Position numbers and translations under genes: made by a program. Positions 6,580-15,587 of a DNA stretch of 64,000 nt are shown piece after piece. Source of the stretch: Bdellovibrio sp. ZAP7 (lineage in GTDB: Bacteria > Bdellovibrionota > UBA1018 > CAIMNF01); the NCBI GenBank assembly GCA_945874535.1, contig CAMCGZ010000002.1:1-64000 (forward strand), written 5' to 3'. The notes below the pieces were generated by a model. That model was given only the letters and a program-made list of their open reading frames with translations. It was not told the origin of the DNA and did no database searches. Each line of letters opens with the position of its first letter. The stretch's first letter is position 1.

Positions 6580-8343
6580 GTGAGCCGAAGAGTTGAGGTG
6601 CGGATCAGATCCATTCATGTGCTGTTGCTCCTTCTGGTTTTGATTCCAGTCGGGATGAGTTCCTGTTCGAAAAAGAGTGATCCGGTTGCTGTCGTCCCGG
6701 GAGCCAGTTTGCAAACCGGTCGCTACACGCCCGATTCCCTGGTGGTGGGAAATTCTTTGATCAAGGGCACGGTAGCCGTGACCCAATCGGAGCTTTACTA
6801 CACCAACGTGGGCATGGTGCAGTTCGACCAAGCCTGGGGAAGCAAAGAGTTGCTCGTCAGTCTCGGCACTTATGGTGCGGGTGATTTCGGACCCCTTGGT
6901 TCGATGACTCTCGTGGCAGAAACCCAGGATTACCCGCTTTCACAAGGTGGGGCTTATCCGGTTCTGACCGAATTTTACGTGATTCCCACTTCGGGACCGA
7001 CCGTCAACTATGTGAAGTTGAAGGGGGCTTGTGTCAGCGAGGGCATGTGGTCCTGCTCAAGTGGCTACTGTAATGTGAATCCGAATTGTACGATCGACAC
7101 CGGAAGCTCATTCGGGGGGCGGAATGATTGGGACCAGCATCAGATTCCTCCTTACGGCTATGCGACCACCAACGCCTTCCCTCGTTGTGACTCGAGTGTG
7201 AACAGCTGGGATTGCCCGGTTTCAGGAACCCTCCCCGCAGGGCAGTATTTCGCCAAGTATGTCCTGATGTCGGACTCCGGCGGCTCGGTGGACAACCTAC
7301 TCGCCGGGCTCAAAGTCACCGTGATCGTGAAGCGTGATACTGCCACACGTGATTCACTCTCCACGAACGGCGGGGTCAATCTCAATCTGATTCTGGTCGG
7401 GGATGAGAACATCAGTGACTCGCTCAACACCGCCGGGGCGCGCAACCTCGACCTTTTGCTCAAAGAGGTGAACCGCTTGCTAAAGGATGCGAGTGGAGCA
7501 AAAATCGGCATCAACGAGATCAATATTTTCGAATGGTCGAATGCCAACGGGGGTGCCCAGTATGCCCAGGTGGACTATCTCGATCTCGGAAACATGTTCG
7601 AAGTCGGATCGAAGGCGGATGCGCTCTTGGCCAGTTCCGGCAATGCCATCAACATCTTCTTAGTGAGTGACATCATGTACTCCAGCTCGAGCTTGCGGAT
7701 TCTTGGGGTTTCGGGCGGGATTCTCGGGCCTCCCATTCATGGTACCCAGACCAGTGGTTTGGCGTTCTCCAGCGGTGGGGAGCTGGCCGCCTACAATCCG
7801 AAGTGCACCATCAGCAACTGCAATAAAAAGCACCAGGAGAACGATTTTTTGGAGATGGCAGCGACCATCGCCCACGAACTCGGGCATTACCTCGGCTTGA
7901 ATCACCCTACTGAAAACTCTTCAGGGGCGACCCAAAGCCACGATTTTTTGAACGACACCCCCCGCTGCATCAAGAGTGCGGGCGGAAATATGAGTCAACG
8001 TGTGTGCTACATCACCGATACGACTTCCCAGTCTTCCCCGCTTGGTGGAAACACCTGCAAGGCCGCCTGCGATGCTGTCACGGTGCTCGATTACATGATT
8101 GCTTCTCCTGTTTCAGCCGCAATCGATCTGGCTCCTGCGTCCCAGACCGGTGCCTTTTTGGATGGCAATTCCGACATGCCCCGTGAATTCTGCCCCGCAG
8201 TGAAGGAATGCCAGTTCAATCATGTGATGTGGTACACGACCAAAAACCGCCAACTGAGTGCGAGCGGAGTCTGGTCGGAGGACGGGAATCTCTTTTCTGC
8301 CCAGTCGTCAGCGATGTTGCAGTGGAGCCCCTTGGTACGTTGA
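6580..8343 (+). CDS. Zinc metalloprotease lipoprotein, metzincin type
   Basis: 587 residues. GTG start chosen because GAGGGG lies 6 bases upstream. A lipoprotein signal ends in PVGMSSC (Cys29). Around residue 431 is TIAHELGHYLGLNHP, the extended zinc motif HExxHxxGxxH of metzincins, and LDYMIASP downstream may supply the Met-turn. Cys-rich segments (CSSGYCNVNPNC; CTISNCNKKH) suggest disulphides in the exported part. It is probably a surface or periplasmic protease. The stop codon overlaps the start of the next gene (TGATG), so it is coupled to the HEAT-like protein. Closest named family may be the pappalysin/M43 group, where GLxH motifs are similar; not certain. Confidence 0.75.
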   Translation: MSRRVEVRIRSIHVLLLLLVLIPVGMSSCSKKSDPVAVVPGASLQTGRYTPDSLVVGNSLIKGTVAVTQSELYYTNVGMVQFDQAWGSKELLVSLGTYGAGDFGPLGSMTLVAETQDYPLSQGGAYPVLTEFYVIPTSGPTVNYVKLKGACVSEGMWSCSSGYCNVNPNCTIDTGSSFGGRNDWDQHQIPPYGYATTNAFPRCDSSVNSWDCPVSGTLPAGQYFAKYVLMSDSGGSVDNLLAGLKVTVIVKRDTATRDSLSTNGGVNLNLILVGDENISDSLNTAGARNLDLLLKEVNRLLKDASGAKIGINEINIFEWSNANGGAQYAQVDYLDLGNMFEVGSKADALLASSGNAINIFLVSDIMYSSSSLRILGVSGGILGPPIHGTQTSGLAFSSGGELAAYNPKCTISNCNKKHQENDFLEMAATIAHELGHYLGLNHPTENSSGATQSHDFLNDTPRCIKSAGGNMSQRVCYITDTTSQSSPLGGNTCKAACDAVTVLDYMIASPVSAAIDLAPASQTGAFLDGNSDMPREFCPAVKECQFNHVMWYTTKNRQLSASGVWSEDGNLFSAQSSAMLQWSPLVR

Positions 8344-9233
8344 TGATCAAGTCCGGATTCCTCTGTCTTGCGTTGTGGATGGGGTGGGCAGTCGGGATAC
8401 CGGATGCGTGGGCGCTTACGCCTGATGAGATCCGGAGCGAGATCCGTGGCCAAATGTCACAGCGGCACCCCGGACCAACGGGTCCCTTCTGGGATCGATT
8501 GGGCGTCGAAGCATTACCCGTTGTCCGTCAGATGTATCAAGAGACGAAATCCTCCTACGAAAAAAGCTGGCTCATCGACGGCTTGTCTCACTTCAGCGAT
8601 CCGTCTGTGGGTGAAATCCTCCGTAATGATGCCGAAAAAGAGCAGAACCCGGTGATGAAAAAAAAGCTGCTTTCGGCCTATGTGCAGTCGCAAGGCGATG
8701 CCGCGCTCGGATTCATCGAACCGCACCTTTCCTCATCCGATCCTCATATCCGGAAGGCTTTGGCCCGGGCGATCCGGGACCATGTGAGTCCGGATCAAGC
8801 CGCGCCGATTCTTGCACGATTCAAGGCGAATGAAAAAGAGGACTGGGTGCTGAGGACCCTGGAAGAAAAAAAAGATCCGGGTCTGAACAGGCGGAAGCGT
8901 CTTGAAGTCGCTGAGAACGCCGGGGGCGCACCGAAGAGACCGGGTCCGGTTCTTCTCAAACCCTTGACCGAGAAGGAGCTTGTCGGGGATTGGACGGGGA
9001 TCGAGGTGAGTCCCAAGCGATCGGGAAGTGCCAAGGTGTCCTTCACGAAGTCGGAAGATCCGAAGCAACCCCAGTGGAAAGTGGAGTTAAAGTCACCTAA
9101 AGGTCCGAAACGCACCTACTTGCAGCCCGAGTTCGAATGGAGCACTTTTCAAACCGCACAAGAACACTGGCTGGAAATCCGCATTAAACAGGAAGACACT
9201 GTATTCCTGGCACGTAAACCTGCAAAAAAATGA
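8343..9233 (+). CDS. Exported HEAT-repeat-like protein
   Basis: 296 residues starting at MIKSGFLCLALWMGWAVG, a signal peptide cleaved near DAWA. The start ATG overlaps the stop of the metalloprotease by one base. Residues about 45-190 are helical with HEAT-like periodicity (VGEILRNDAEKEQNPVMKKK; ALGFIEPHLSSSDPHIRKAL). A Lys/Pro linker leads to a C-terminal beta-rich domain of about 90 residues (LVGDWTGIEVSPKRSG ... FLARKPAKK). HEAT repeats usually bind proteins, so it could be a partner or inhibitor of the protease; this is inference from coupling only. Confidence 0.6.
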   Translation: MIKSGFLCLALWMGWAVGIPDAWALTPDEIRSEIRGQMSQRHPGPTGPFWDRLGVEALPVVRQMYQETKSSYEKSWLIDGLSHFSDPSVGEILRNDAEKEQNPVMKKKLLSAYVQSQGDAALGFIEPHLSSSDPHIRKALARAIRDHVSPDQAAPILARFKANEKEDWVLRTLEEKKDPGLNRRKRLEVAENAGGAPKRPGPVLLKPLTEKELVGDWTGIEVSPKRSGSAKVSFTKSEDPKQPQWKVELKSPKGPKRTYLQPEFEWSTFQTAQEHWLEIRIKQEDTVFLARKPAKK

Positions 9234-9240
9234 GGGCAAC

Positions 9241-9579
9241 ATGAACGAATACGATGATGGACGCATCTGGTTCCGCAAAAAAGGCGGTGTGGTCACGGTC
9301 GGACTCACGGAAAAAGGACTCGAAGAGATCGGCGGCATCCAGTCGGTTTCGCTCCCGACCGAAGGGGAAGACCTCTACCAAGACGACGTGATCTGTGAAA
9401 TCGAGGGAGAGAAACAGAACTTCGAACTCATTAGCCCGGTGGACGGCGGTGTTGCAGAGGTGAATGACGCCCTCATCGATGAACCTTCGCTCCTGAAGGA
9501 AGATCCACTCGATGAGGGATGGATGGTGAAGATCCGCGTGCAATCCCGCGGGGGCGATGATTCCGACTCCGAGGATTAA
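9241..9579 (+). CDS. GcvH-like lipoyl-carrier domain protein
   Basis: 112 residues. The sequence follows the glycine cleavage H protein fold: VGLTEKGLEEIGGIQSVSLP, then EIEGEKQNFELISPVDGGV and AEVNDALIDEPSLLKEDP and GWMVKI. In GcvH the lipoylated Lys sits in ESVKAxSDxxSPVxGxVxEVN; here Lys58 aligns with that residue although the flanks differ. No gcvT, gcvP or lipoate genes are near, so this may be a GcvH paralogue serving as lipoyl relay or a separate acyl carrier. It follows the HEAT-like gene by 7 bases and is probably co-transcribed. Acidic C-terminus (GDDSDSED). Confidence 0.7.
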   Translation: MNEYDDGRIWFRKKGGVVTVGLTEKGLEEIGGIQSVSLPTEGEDLYQDDVICEIEGEKQNFELISPVDGGVAEVNDALIDEPSLLKEDPLDEGWMVKIRVQSRGGDDSDSED

Positions 9580-10136
9580 GGCCGGGGTTCGGGTTGGGTC
9601 ACTGAAGCCGGGGCACGGTTCTCGGTCCAGATTTTCTGGATCAAGGCGCCGGTCAGGCTCGCATTCAGGATAAAGACCGTGATGGCCGCTGCCACCCAGG
9701 CGGGTTGCAACGGTGCACTCTTGATGACTCTCGTTCCGAAGAACAGGTCGTGGAGCGCGAGCTTGTCCTTGCGAAAAGCGCTCATGACAAACCCTCCGAA
9801 AAACAAAGCAACCGAGACGGTTTTTCCGACAGTCTCGCGGAGAATGCTCCGGAAGAAACCGGGATGATGCCCCAGGTGGCGGACTCGGATTCCGAAGGTC
9901 CATTTTCCCGGAGTGGCCCCTCTTCGTGAATAAAAGAACCCGAAGTAAAGCATGGTGAAGACCAGGTTCACGGCGGACCAGACCCAGGGAGGAGCCTGCA
10001 AGCTCCTGAAGGCGAGCTGCACCAGGTTGACCGCGACCATCACCGTGGCCAGGTCGACCAGAAAGGCCGCCAAGCGGATCCAGAAGCCTGCGGGCGTGGC
10101 CGGGTAATGTCGAAAAGGGGGTGGGTTGGGAATCAT
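9576..10136 (-). CDS. RDD-family membrane protein
   Basis: 186 residues with about four transmembrane segments. Family hallmarks: GFWIRLAAFLVDLATVMVAV (first span with Arg and Asp), RRGATPGKWTFGIRV, and RETVGKTVS with LHDLFFGTRVI. RDD proteins sit in the inner membrane; some are linked to sodium/proton exchange or transport but most are uncharacterised. The gene meets the GcvH-like gene tail to tail with a 4-base overlap, and its start lies 62 bases after a terminator. Confidence 0.8.
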   Translation of the reverse strand: MIPNPPPFRHYPATPAGFWIRLAAFLVDLATVMVAVNLVQLAFRSLQAPPWVWSAVNLVFTMLYFGFFYSRRGATPGKWTFGIRVRHLGHHPGFFRSILRETVGKTVSVALFFGGFVMSAFRKDKLALHDLFFGTRVIKSAPLQPAWVAAAITVFILNASLTGALIQKIWTENRAPASVTQPEPRP

Positions 10137-10198
10137 GATGAGGAAACTCCTTTCGGGTCTCTTCGGTAGTTTGGGTCAAAAACTTGACTCCCTGGAGC

Positions 10199-10231
10199 AA
10201 AAAAAGCGGGGACCCCGTGAGGCCCCCGCTT
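10199..10231 (-). terminator. Terminator after the clostripain-family gene
   Basis: On the minus strand a GC-rich hairpin (GCGGGGGCC / GGTCCCCGC with small loop TCACGG) is followed by seven T residues, 20 bases after the stop codon. Confidence 0.85.
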
Positions 10232-10251
10232 CTTGCGTCCCTTCGGACGTT

Positions 10252-11433
10252 TTACTTCAGCATCGATTTCAGAACATCACCCCAGCGGGTGGTCTGATCG
10301 AAGCTCAGTTGCGAATAGAGATCCGCATGCTGGGCATATTCATAGCGGGAGGTCGGGATCCAGATGGCCATTCCGTAGGCCTTCGGGAAACGATAAGTGT
10401 CATTGGCGATGATGAAGTCGCCGGTCGAAGTCGCAAGACGGCTCAGGATGCCGGTATCGAGCGAGGAGATTCCAGCGTTCTTCACATTATTCAGAAAGTC
10501 GATGAAGTCGACATAGTCCGAGTTGGTGAAGCTCTGGGCGTTTTCAGCGGCTTTCAGGACCTGCTTCACCGCGGTGGCATTCAGGTTCTTGAAAGAGTCC
10601 GCAAACTCACGGATATTGCGGGTCAGCGGGGCCAGGCGATCGAGATCGAATGCCGAGAAGGTCACGGCGCTCGAGGATCCCTGGTAGGACTTCACGTATT
10701 CCTTTGAGAGAGCCTTAGCCACTTCTTGAGGACTCGCAACTTGAAGTGCGTTCCAACGGGCCAGGAAGGTGTCGTAGGGCCAGCCTGCACCCGGCTCGAC
10801 TTCTTCAGATCCTGCGAAGACGCTGACCGAGTCTTTCATCTCGTGAGCGACTTCCACCATGGCCATCAGGCACGCATCGGAGGCATAAAGGTCCACTTTA
10901 TGTCCGAGGATTTTGGCGGATTCGGACATGGCCAGCGCCAGTTGCTTGGTGGTCATGCGATTTCCGGAAAGATCGTCGTAGCTGATGTCCATCGGCTGGA
11001 TGATGCTGCCGTCACGCTTTCCGTGCCAGCCGCTTCCGTGGTTCCATACATCGACAAATACTTTCTGAGCCGGGTATTTTTGATTGGACCAGCGAACGAA
11101 TTCGACCAGGGTCTTCCAGTCGCCCATGTCGACTCGACCGAGATTTTCGATCACGGGGGAGGTGACTTTGTTGAAGTCATTGTCCTTGCGGATCACGAGG
11201 CGCTTGACCGTTTTGGTCTGCAGGCTCGCCCACTGAACGATCACATTCACGCGGTCGGTGGATCCGATCTTCTCCATCTGGTTGATGTTGAGAGCGCCGA
11301 ACTGGTCGAGGTTGTTGAAGCCGTTCAGATAGACCAGGAAGGTCCATTCTTTGGGCTGGCTGAAGCCCTGGGCGTGTGCCTGGCCGGTGAGGCCGATAAA
11401 GATCGCAAACAGGGCGATGAAAGATCGAAGCAT
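10252..11433 (-). CDS. Clostripain-like cysteine peptidase (family C11), exported
   Basis: 393 residues from MLRSFIALFAIFIGL; GGAGGAATTCTC just before this ATG fixes the start against a 22-codon upstream extension. Signal peptide cleaved near AHAQG. The C11 core is clear: WTFLVYLNGFNNLDQFG, then VFVDVWNHGSGWHG carrying the catalytic His, and LYASDACLMAMVEVAHEM carrying the catalytic Cys after the DAC motif, followed by EEVEPGAGWPYD. It would cut after Arg or Lys in the periplasm or outside. Ordinary clostripains autoprocess; no obvious pro-loop is identifiable here. Monocistronic, with its own terminator. Confidence 0.9.
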   Translation of the reverse strand: MLRSFIALFAIFIGLTGQAHAQGFSQPKEWTFLVYLNGFNNLDQFGALNINQMEKIGSTDRVNVIVQWASLQTKTVKRLVIRKDNDFNKVTSPVIENLGRVDMGDWKTLVEFVRWSNQKYPAQKVFVDVWNHGSGWHGKRDGSIIQPMDISYDDLSGNRMTTKQLALAMSESAKILGHKVDLYASDACLMAMVEVAHEMKDSVSVFAGSEEVEPGAGWPYDTFLARWNALQVASPQEVAKALSKEYVKSYQGSSSAVTFSAFDLDRLAPLTRNIREFADSFKNLNATAVKQVLKAAENAQSFTNSDYVDFIDFLNNVKNAGISSLDTGILSRLATSTGDFIIANDTYRFPKAYGMAIWIPTSRYEYAQHADLYSQLSFDQTTRWGDVLKSMLK

Positions 11434-11546
11434 GAGAATTCCTCCGTTGAATTCGTTTGGTTCGGGCATTTGAGGATTCATCCTGAATCCTGGGAACAAT
11501 GCATTTCGATCAGTGTCCCATGAAGGGAAGGGTCGGAAAAGGAGAA

Positions 11547-11954
11547 TCAGGAACGCTCAAGAGCGCTTCTGTCGAATCCATGGGGAAGTAACTCGTGATG
11601 AGTGTGGGTCTTGACGGTTCCGGTCTTGTTGACCAGGTGCACGTGACAGGATTTTGCCACAAACTCGTTGATCACCTGACGGCAGATTCCGCAAGGCGAC
11701 CAGGGTGGATCCGCTTCTGTGGCAACCGCCACTTCGGTGATCTCGATACCGGGGCCTTCTTCGCTCACCGCTTTCCAGACCGCGACCCGTTCAGCACACA
11801 CAGTTCCGCCGAATGAGGAGTTTTCGATATTGCAGCCGGTGTAGATTTTTCCATTTGAAAGGCGGATGGCCGCTCCCACCTGTTTCTTGCTGTATGGAGA
11901 GTAGGAGTGATCCATCGCACGGATGGCAAGACTCTTCAGGGTCTCATCGATCAT
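11547..11954 (-). CDS. cdd: Cytidine deaminase
   Basis: 135 residues, the short homotetrameric class. It deaminates cytidine and deoxycytidine to uridine and deoxyuridine. Zinc-binding and catalytic motifs are present: CNIENSSFGGTVCAERVAV (C-A-E with proton-shuttling Glu) and PPWSPCGICRQVI (P-C-x-x-C). It is the last gene of deoC-deoB-deoA-cdd and its ATG overlaps the stop of deoA by 4 bases. In this operon it feeds pyrimidine nucleosides to the phosphorylase. Confidence 0.95.
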   Translation of the reverse strand: MIDETLKSLAIRAMDHSYSPYSKKQVGAAIRLSNGKIYTGCNIENSSFGGTVCAERVAVWKAVSEEGPGIEITEVAVATEADPPWSPCGICRQVINEFVAKSCHVHLVNKTGTVKTHTHHELLPHGFDRSALERS

Positions 11955-13294
11955 TTGACGTTCGCCTCCAGGATCAGTTTCGGCGCAGGTTTTTTCGCGG
12001 CGCTGATTTTGATCATAGAGTGGATCTGGGACCTGATCAAATCGAAATCAGTATGCTTGTTTCCGAAGACCGTGACCAGGGTGTCATCCGGCTTCACCAG
12101 CGCTCCGAGTTTCTTGTGGAAGAAAAGTCCGACCGAGTGATCGATCGGTTCGCCCACACGGTTCCGGCCCGCACCCAGCTGGATCAGGAGCCTGCCGATT
12201 TCTTCGGACTGCATTTCGGTCACGTATCCTTTTTTGCCGCATCGGATGTCCACAACCTTGTCGGACTTCATGTAGCGCCAGGGTTCATCGAGCGTCGAAG
12301 CATCGCCACCTTGTGCTGCGACCATTTCCTTGAACTTCTTCCATGCGGATCCGTCTTCGAGTTTCTTCGAAGCCAGTTTCCTTCCTTCGGCGTGCGACTT
12401 CACTACTTTTCCGATCTCGAGCATGTGAGCACAAAGATGCAGGGTGAGTTCGCGGAGGTCGGATGAGCGGAGCTGATAAGGGTTCAGGTCCTCGTTCTTC
12501 ATGACCTCGATGCATTCGTAAATCTCAAGAGCGTTCCCGGCGGCGTAGCCGAGGGGTTGGTCCATGTTGGTCAGGGTAGCCCGTAATTCCACCTTTGAGC
12601 GTTTGGCCACGGCCCGGAGGGTCCGGGCCAGGGTCATGGCTTCGGTCTTCTTTTTCATGAAGGCGCCATTTCCGACTTTGATGTCCATGACCAGACCGTT
12701 CGCACCTTCAGCGATTTTCTTCGAGAGGATGGACGAGGTGATGAGCGGAATGCATTCGATCGTGGCGGTCACATCCCTGAGAGCGTAAAAGATCCGGTCC
12801 GCAGGAGCGATTTTTTCGCTTTGAGAAATGATGGCGCATCCCACCTCACTCAGAACCCGGGAAAACTCCTCACGCGAGAGGACCGTCCGGTATCCGGGGA
12901 TGGCTTCGAGCTTGTCGATCGTACCGCCAGTGTGACCGAGTCCCCGGCCGGCCATCATCGGGACCTTGAGGCCGCAGGCGGCGGCAAGGGGAGCCAGGAT
13001 GATCGAGACTTTGTCGCCAATACCGCCAGTCGAGTGTTTGTCGACTTTGGCTCCCTTGATTTTTGAAAGGTCGACTGTTTCCCCGGAATCGACCATGGCT
13101 CGGGTGAGATTGGCGGTTTCGTCGAAGGTCATTCCTGTGAAATAGGTAGCCATCAGGAAGGCGCTCAGCTGGTAATCGGGAATCTCCTTCGATACCGCTC
13201 CGCGGATGATCCGCTCGATTTCTTGCGGGGTGAGGGGCGAGTTGTCGCGTTTTTTCTGGATGAGTTGTGGAATGGACAGGAGGGTCGGTGTCAT
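11951..13294 (-). CDS. deoA: Pyrimidine-nucleoside (thymidine) phosphorylase
   Basis: 447 residues. It phosphorolyses thymidine or uridine to the base and (deoxy)ribose-1-phosphate. The phosphate-binding KHSTGGIGDK and the family signature MAGRGLGHTGGTIDKLE are intact, with helical N-terminal domain (LIQKKRDNSPLTPQEIERII) and C-terminal alpha/beta barrel-sandwich region. Length and sequence fit both DeoA and the broader-specificity Pdp; the surrounding deo genes favour DeoA-type use. Twelve bases separate it from deoB. Confidence 0.93.
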   Translation of the reverse strand: MTPTLLSIPQLIQKKRDNSPLTPQEIERIIRGAVSKEIPDYQLSAFLMATYFTGMTFDETANLTRAMVDSGETVDLSKIKGAKVDKHSTGGIGDKVSIILAPLAAACGLKVPMMAGRGLGHTGGTIDKLEAIPGYRTVLSREEFSRVLSEVGCAIISQSEKIAPADRIFYALRDVTATIECIPLITSSILSKKIAEGANGLVMDIKVGNGAFMKKKTEAMTLARTLRAVAKRSKVELRATLTNMDQPLGYAAGNALEIYECIEVMKNEDLNPYQLRSSDLRELTLHLCAHMLEIGKVVKSHAEGRKLASKKLEDGSAWKKFKEMVAAQGGDASTLDEPWRYMKSDKVVDIRCGKKGYVTEMQSEEIGRLLIQLGAGRNRVGEPIDHSVGLFFHKKLGALVKPDDTLVTVFGNKHTDFDLIRSQIHSMIKISAAKKPAPKLILEANVK

Positions 13295-13306
13295 GAGGAC
13301 CTGCTT

Positions 13307-14503
13307 TCAAAAAAGAGTGTTGAGGAAAGATGCGTTCTCAGAGGGGCTCTTGCCGATCAAGGCCTCTTCGATGGTGGCGCCCATGTCTGCGAAGGATTCG
13401 CGGATGCCGAGATCGACCGGGCGATTCATATTCGGAGACCAGGCCAGCACCGGGACGAATTCGCGAGTGTGGTCGGTTCCACGGTAAGTGGGGTCATTGC
13501 CATGATCCGCGGTGAGGATGAAAAGATCCTCTGCCCGCGCCTTGGCCATCATCGCACCGAGTGCGAGATCGAATTCCTCGAGTGCCGAGGCAAAGCCCGG
13601 AACATCCCGACGGTGTCCGTAAAGCATGTCGAAGTCGATCAAGTTGACATAGATGAGTCCGGCCGGTTCACGGTCCATGCATTCGAGCATGACCCGCAGT
13701 CCGTCGGTATTCCCTTTGGTGTCGATGTTGCGTGGAACTCCGACTCCGGCGAAAATGTTCGAAATCTTCCCGACGCCAAGGACGGGCACTCCCGCCTCCG
13801 TCAGTCGATCGAGCACGGTGGGACCGAAGGGGAGTTGGGCGTAATCCTTCCGGTTGTAGGTGCGCTTGAAGGGAACCCCCCGGGCGGGGTCTCCGATGAA
13901 TGGGCGCGCAATCACCCTGCCGAGATTCAATTCGTCACAAATTTTCCGGGCGGATTTGCAGACCTCGTAGAGGCGGTCGAGACCGAAGGTTTCTTCGTGT
14001 GCGGCTACCTGCCAAACGCTGTCGGCCGAGGTGTAAAGAATCGGTTTACCCGTACGCATGTGTTCCGGACCGAGTTTCTCAATGATGTCTGTGCCGCTGG
14101 CCGCATGATTGCCGAGGATTCCCGGCAGGCCGTTTTCATGGATCCAGCGCTCGACCACGGCATCGGGGAAGCCCGTTTCATAAACCGGGAAGGCCTCTTT
14201 CACCACGAGTCCGGCCATTTCCCAGTGTCCCGAGGTGGTGTCTTTCCCGGCCGATTGCTCTCGGGCTTTTCCGTACCCGCCGAGGATCCGGTCCGGTCCT
14301 GATGTTCCTGCCACCGGGGTGATCCTGGACATTCCCATGCCGAGCAAATTCGGAATTTGAAGCGCACGGCCCCGGGTTTTCAGCACCGATTCGGCTAAAT
14401 TCGTAAGAGTGTTCGATCCGGTATCCCCGAAGGCCGGGGCATCCGGGGCTTCGCCCACACCGAGTCCATCCATCACAATCCAGAATACCCGCTTGATCAT
14501 CAA
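13307..14503 (-). CDS. deoB: Phosphopentomutase
   Basis: 398 residues. It converts (deoxy)ribose-1-phosphate to the 5-phosphate. Alkaline-phosphatase-fold metal residues are visible in [20 protein letters not shown], the phosphorylated Thr region [12 protein letters not shown], and [19 protein letters not shown]. It overlaps the end of deoC by 4 bases. With deoA and deoC it forms the full route from deoxynucleosides to acetaldehyde and glyceraldehyde-3-phosphate. Confidence 0.95.
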   Translation of the reverse strand: MMIKRVFWIVMDGLGVGEAPDAPAFGDTGSNTLTNLAESVLKTRGRALQIPNLLGMGMSRITPVAGTSGPDRILGGYGKAREQSAGKDTTSGHWEMAGLVVKEAFPVYETGFPDAVVERWIHENGLPGILGNHAASGTDIIEKLGPEHMRTGKPILYTSADSVWQVAAHEETFGLDRLYEVCKSARKICDELNLGRVIARPFIGDPARGVPFKRTYNRKDYAQLPFGPTVLDRLTEAGVPVLGVGKISNIFAGVGVPRNIDTKGNTDGLRVMLECMDREPAGLIYVNLIDFDMLYGHRRDVPGFASALEEFDLALGAMMAKARAEDLFILTADHGNDPTYRGTDHTREFVPVLAWSPNMNRPVDLGIRESFADMGATIEEALIGKSPSENASFLNTLF

Positions 14504-15198
14504 TAAGCTCCCGAGGCGCTCAGGCCCTGCAAAATGCTCACTCCGCTTGATGTCCCCAGTCGGTCGGCTCCGGCCTCGATCAGGGTCATGGCCGAGGCAA
14601 GATCCCGGATCCCGCCAGATGCCTTGATCCGCGTGGTGGGGCGGAGGAGATTCCTGAGCATGCGGATGTCCTCCACTGTGGCGCCACTCACCGGAACTCC
14701 TGTGGCGAACCCGGTGGAGGTTTTTACAAAAGCGGCTCCTGCTCGCTCGGCCGCGAGAGCCGCGGCGGTCTTTTCTTCCTGGGTCAGGTAAGCGGTCTCG
14801 ATGATGACTTTGACCGGGATGGCTCCGCAGGCCCGGACGGTTTCAGAAATATCAGACTCGACCTCGCTCCACATGCTGCTTTTGATCCGGCTCAGATTCA
14901 CGACCAGATCGATCTCTGAGACTCCTTCGTCGATGGCGCGGCGCGCTTCGAAGGCTTTGGAGGAAGGGTGTGAGTAGCCCAACGGAAAGCCGACCACGGT
15001 GATGGTTCCAACATCCGTACCCTTCAGCATCCGGACCGCATCGCTCACCCAGCACGGAGGGATGCAGACGGTGGCAAAACGCCACTCTGCCGCCTCGCGA
15101 CAGAGTGTTTCCAGCTCTGTCCGGTTCAGGGTTGGCTTGAGAAGCGTGTGGTCGATTTTGCGCGCGATTTCGGGATTCCAACTGACTGACTGAGTCAT
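14500..15198 (-). CDS. deoC: Deoxyribose-phosphate aldolase
   Basis: 232 residues from [20 protein letters not shown]. It cleaves 2-deoxyribose-5-phosphate. The TIM-barrel motifs are present: [19 protein letters not shown], the Schiff-base Lys in AFVKTSTGF and the second Lys in [11 protein letters not shown] longer reading frame reaches 15234, but that ATG lies directly on the predicted -10 box, so the downstream ATG is preferred. First gene of the operon. Confidence 0.93.
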   Translation of the reverse strand: MTQSVSWNPEIARKIDHTLLKPTLNRTELETLCREAAEWRFATVCIPPCWVSDAVRMLKGTDVGTITVVGFPLGYSHPSSKAFEARRAIDEGVSEIDLVVNLSRIKSSMWSEVESDISETVRACGAIPVKVIIETAYLTQEEKTAAALAAERAGAAFVKTSTGFATGVPVSGATVEDIRMLRNLLRPTTRIKASGGIRDLASAMTLIEAGADRLGTSSGVSILQGLSASGAY

Positions 15199-15215
15199 AA
15201 GTGATTTTTTTGAGA

Positions 15216-15242
15216 TTGATGTTCTCCAGCCCATGCTATACT
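15216..15242 (+). promoter_or_regulatory. Candidate extended -10 promoter for the RNase E/G leader
   Basis: TGCTATACT (15234-15242) is an extended -10 box; TTGATG (15216-15221) is a short-spaced (15) -35 candidate. Transcription from here would start near 15249 and give a leader of about 340 bases before the RNase start codon. Confidence 0.4.
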
Positions 15243-15263
15243 CTGTTTCCAGGCCTAAGTGAA
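15235..15263 (-). promoter_or_regulatory. Candidate promoter of the deoC operon
   Basis: Minus strand TTCACT (15258-15263), 17-base spacer, TATAGC (15235-15240). It overlaps the -10 box of a divergent promoter on the other strand, so the two promoters would compete. Moderate consensus match. Confidence 0.35.
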
Positions 15264-15587
15264 GAATAGGCTAAAGATTTAGTGGTTTTAATGGTCCTTG
15301 TCCGGGTCCGGGAGAGCAAACACCTACGAACGAACACCAGCTCCCGTTCGGTTCAATGACCGCAACAACAGGCAAGAAAACAAGAGTCTTCGCAATATCT
15401 TAGTGCGAATGGATTCAGTAAAGCTTCAAGGCTCCCCAGTATGGAATGTCTCCGATTCAATCAGGCCGTATTTCAAAGAGGATGCAGAGTACTGCGTCCA
15501 TGCGCCCTGCTTCGGGGGATGATCCCGGGGGAACCGCTCGGAAGTCTCTGAATCCGCTCTGAGTCCTTGCCACATTCGAGGTGGCTC
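15249..15587 (+). promoter_or_regulatory. Long 5' leader of the RNase E/G gene
   Basis: About 340 bases separate the predicted transcription start from the RNase E/G start codon, and no convincing gene lies in between: a 75-codon open frame at 15298-15522 has no ribosome site and no recognisable sequence. In Escherichia coli the rne leader of about 360 bases lets RNase E control its own mRNA. The equivalent position and length here suggest the same, but I could not identify the conserved rne hairpins by eye. Confidence 0.4.

Noticed and set aside
15298-15522. 75-codon frame in the RNase E/G leader
   Set aside because: No ribosome site, no hydrophobic or known sequence; region is better explained as a leader.
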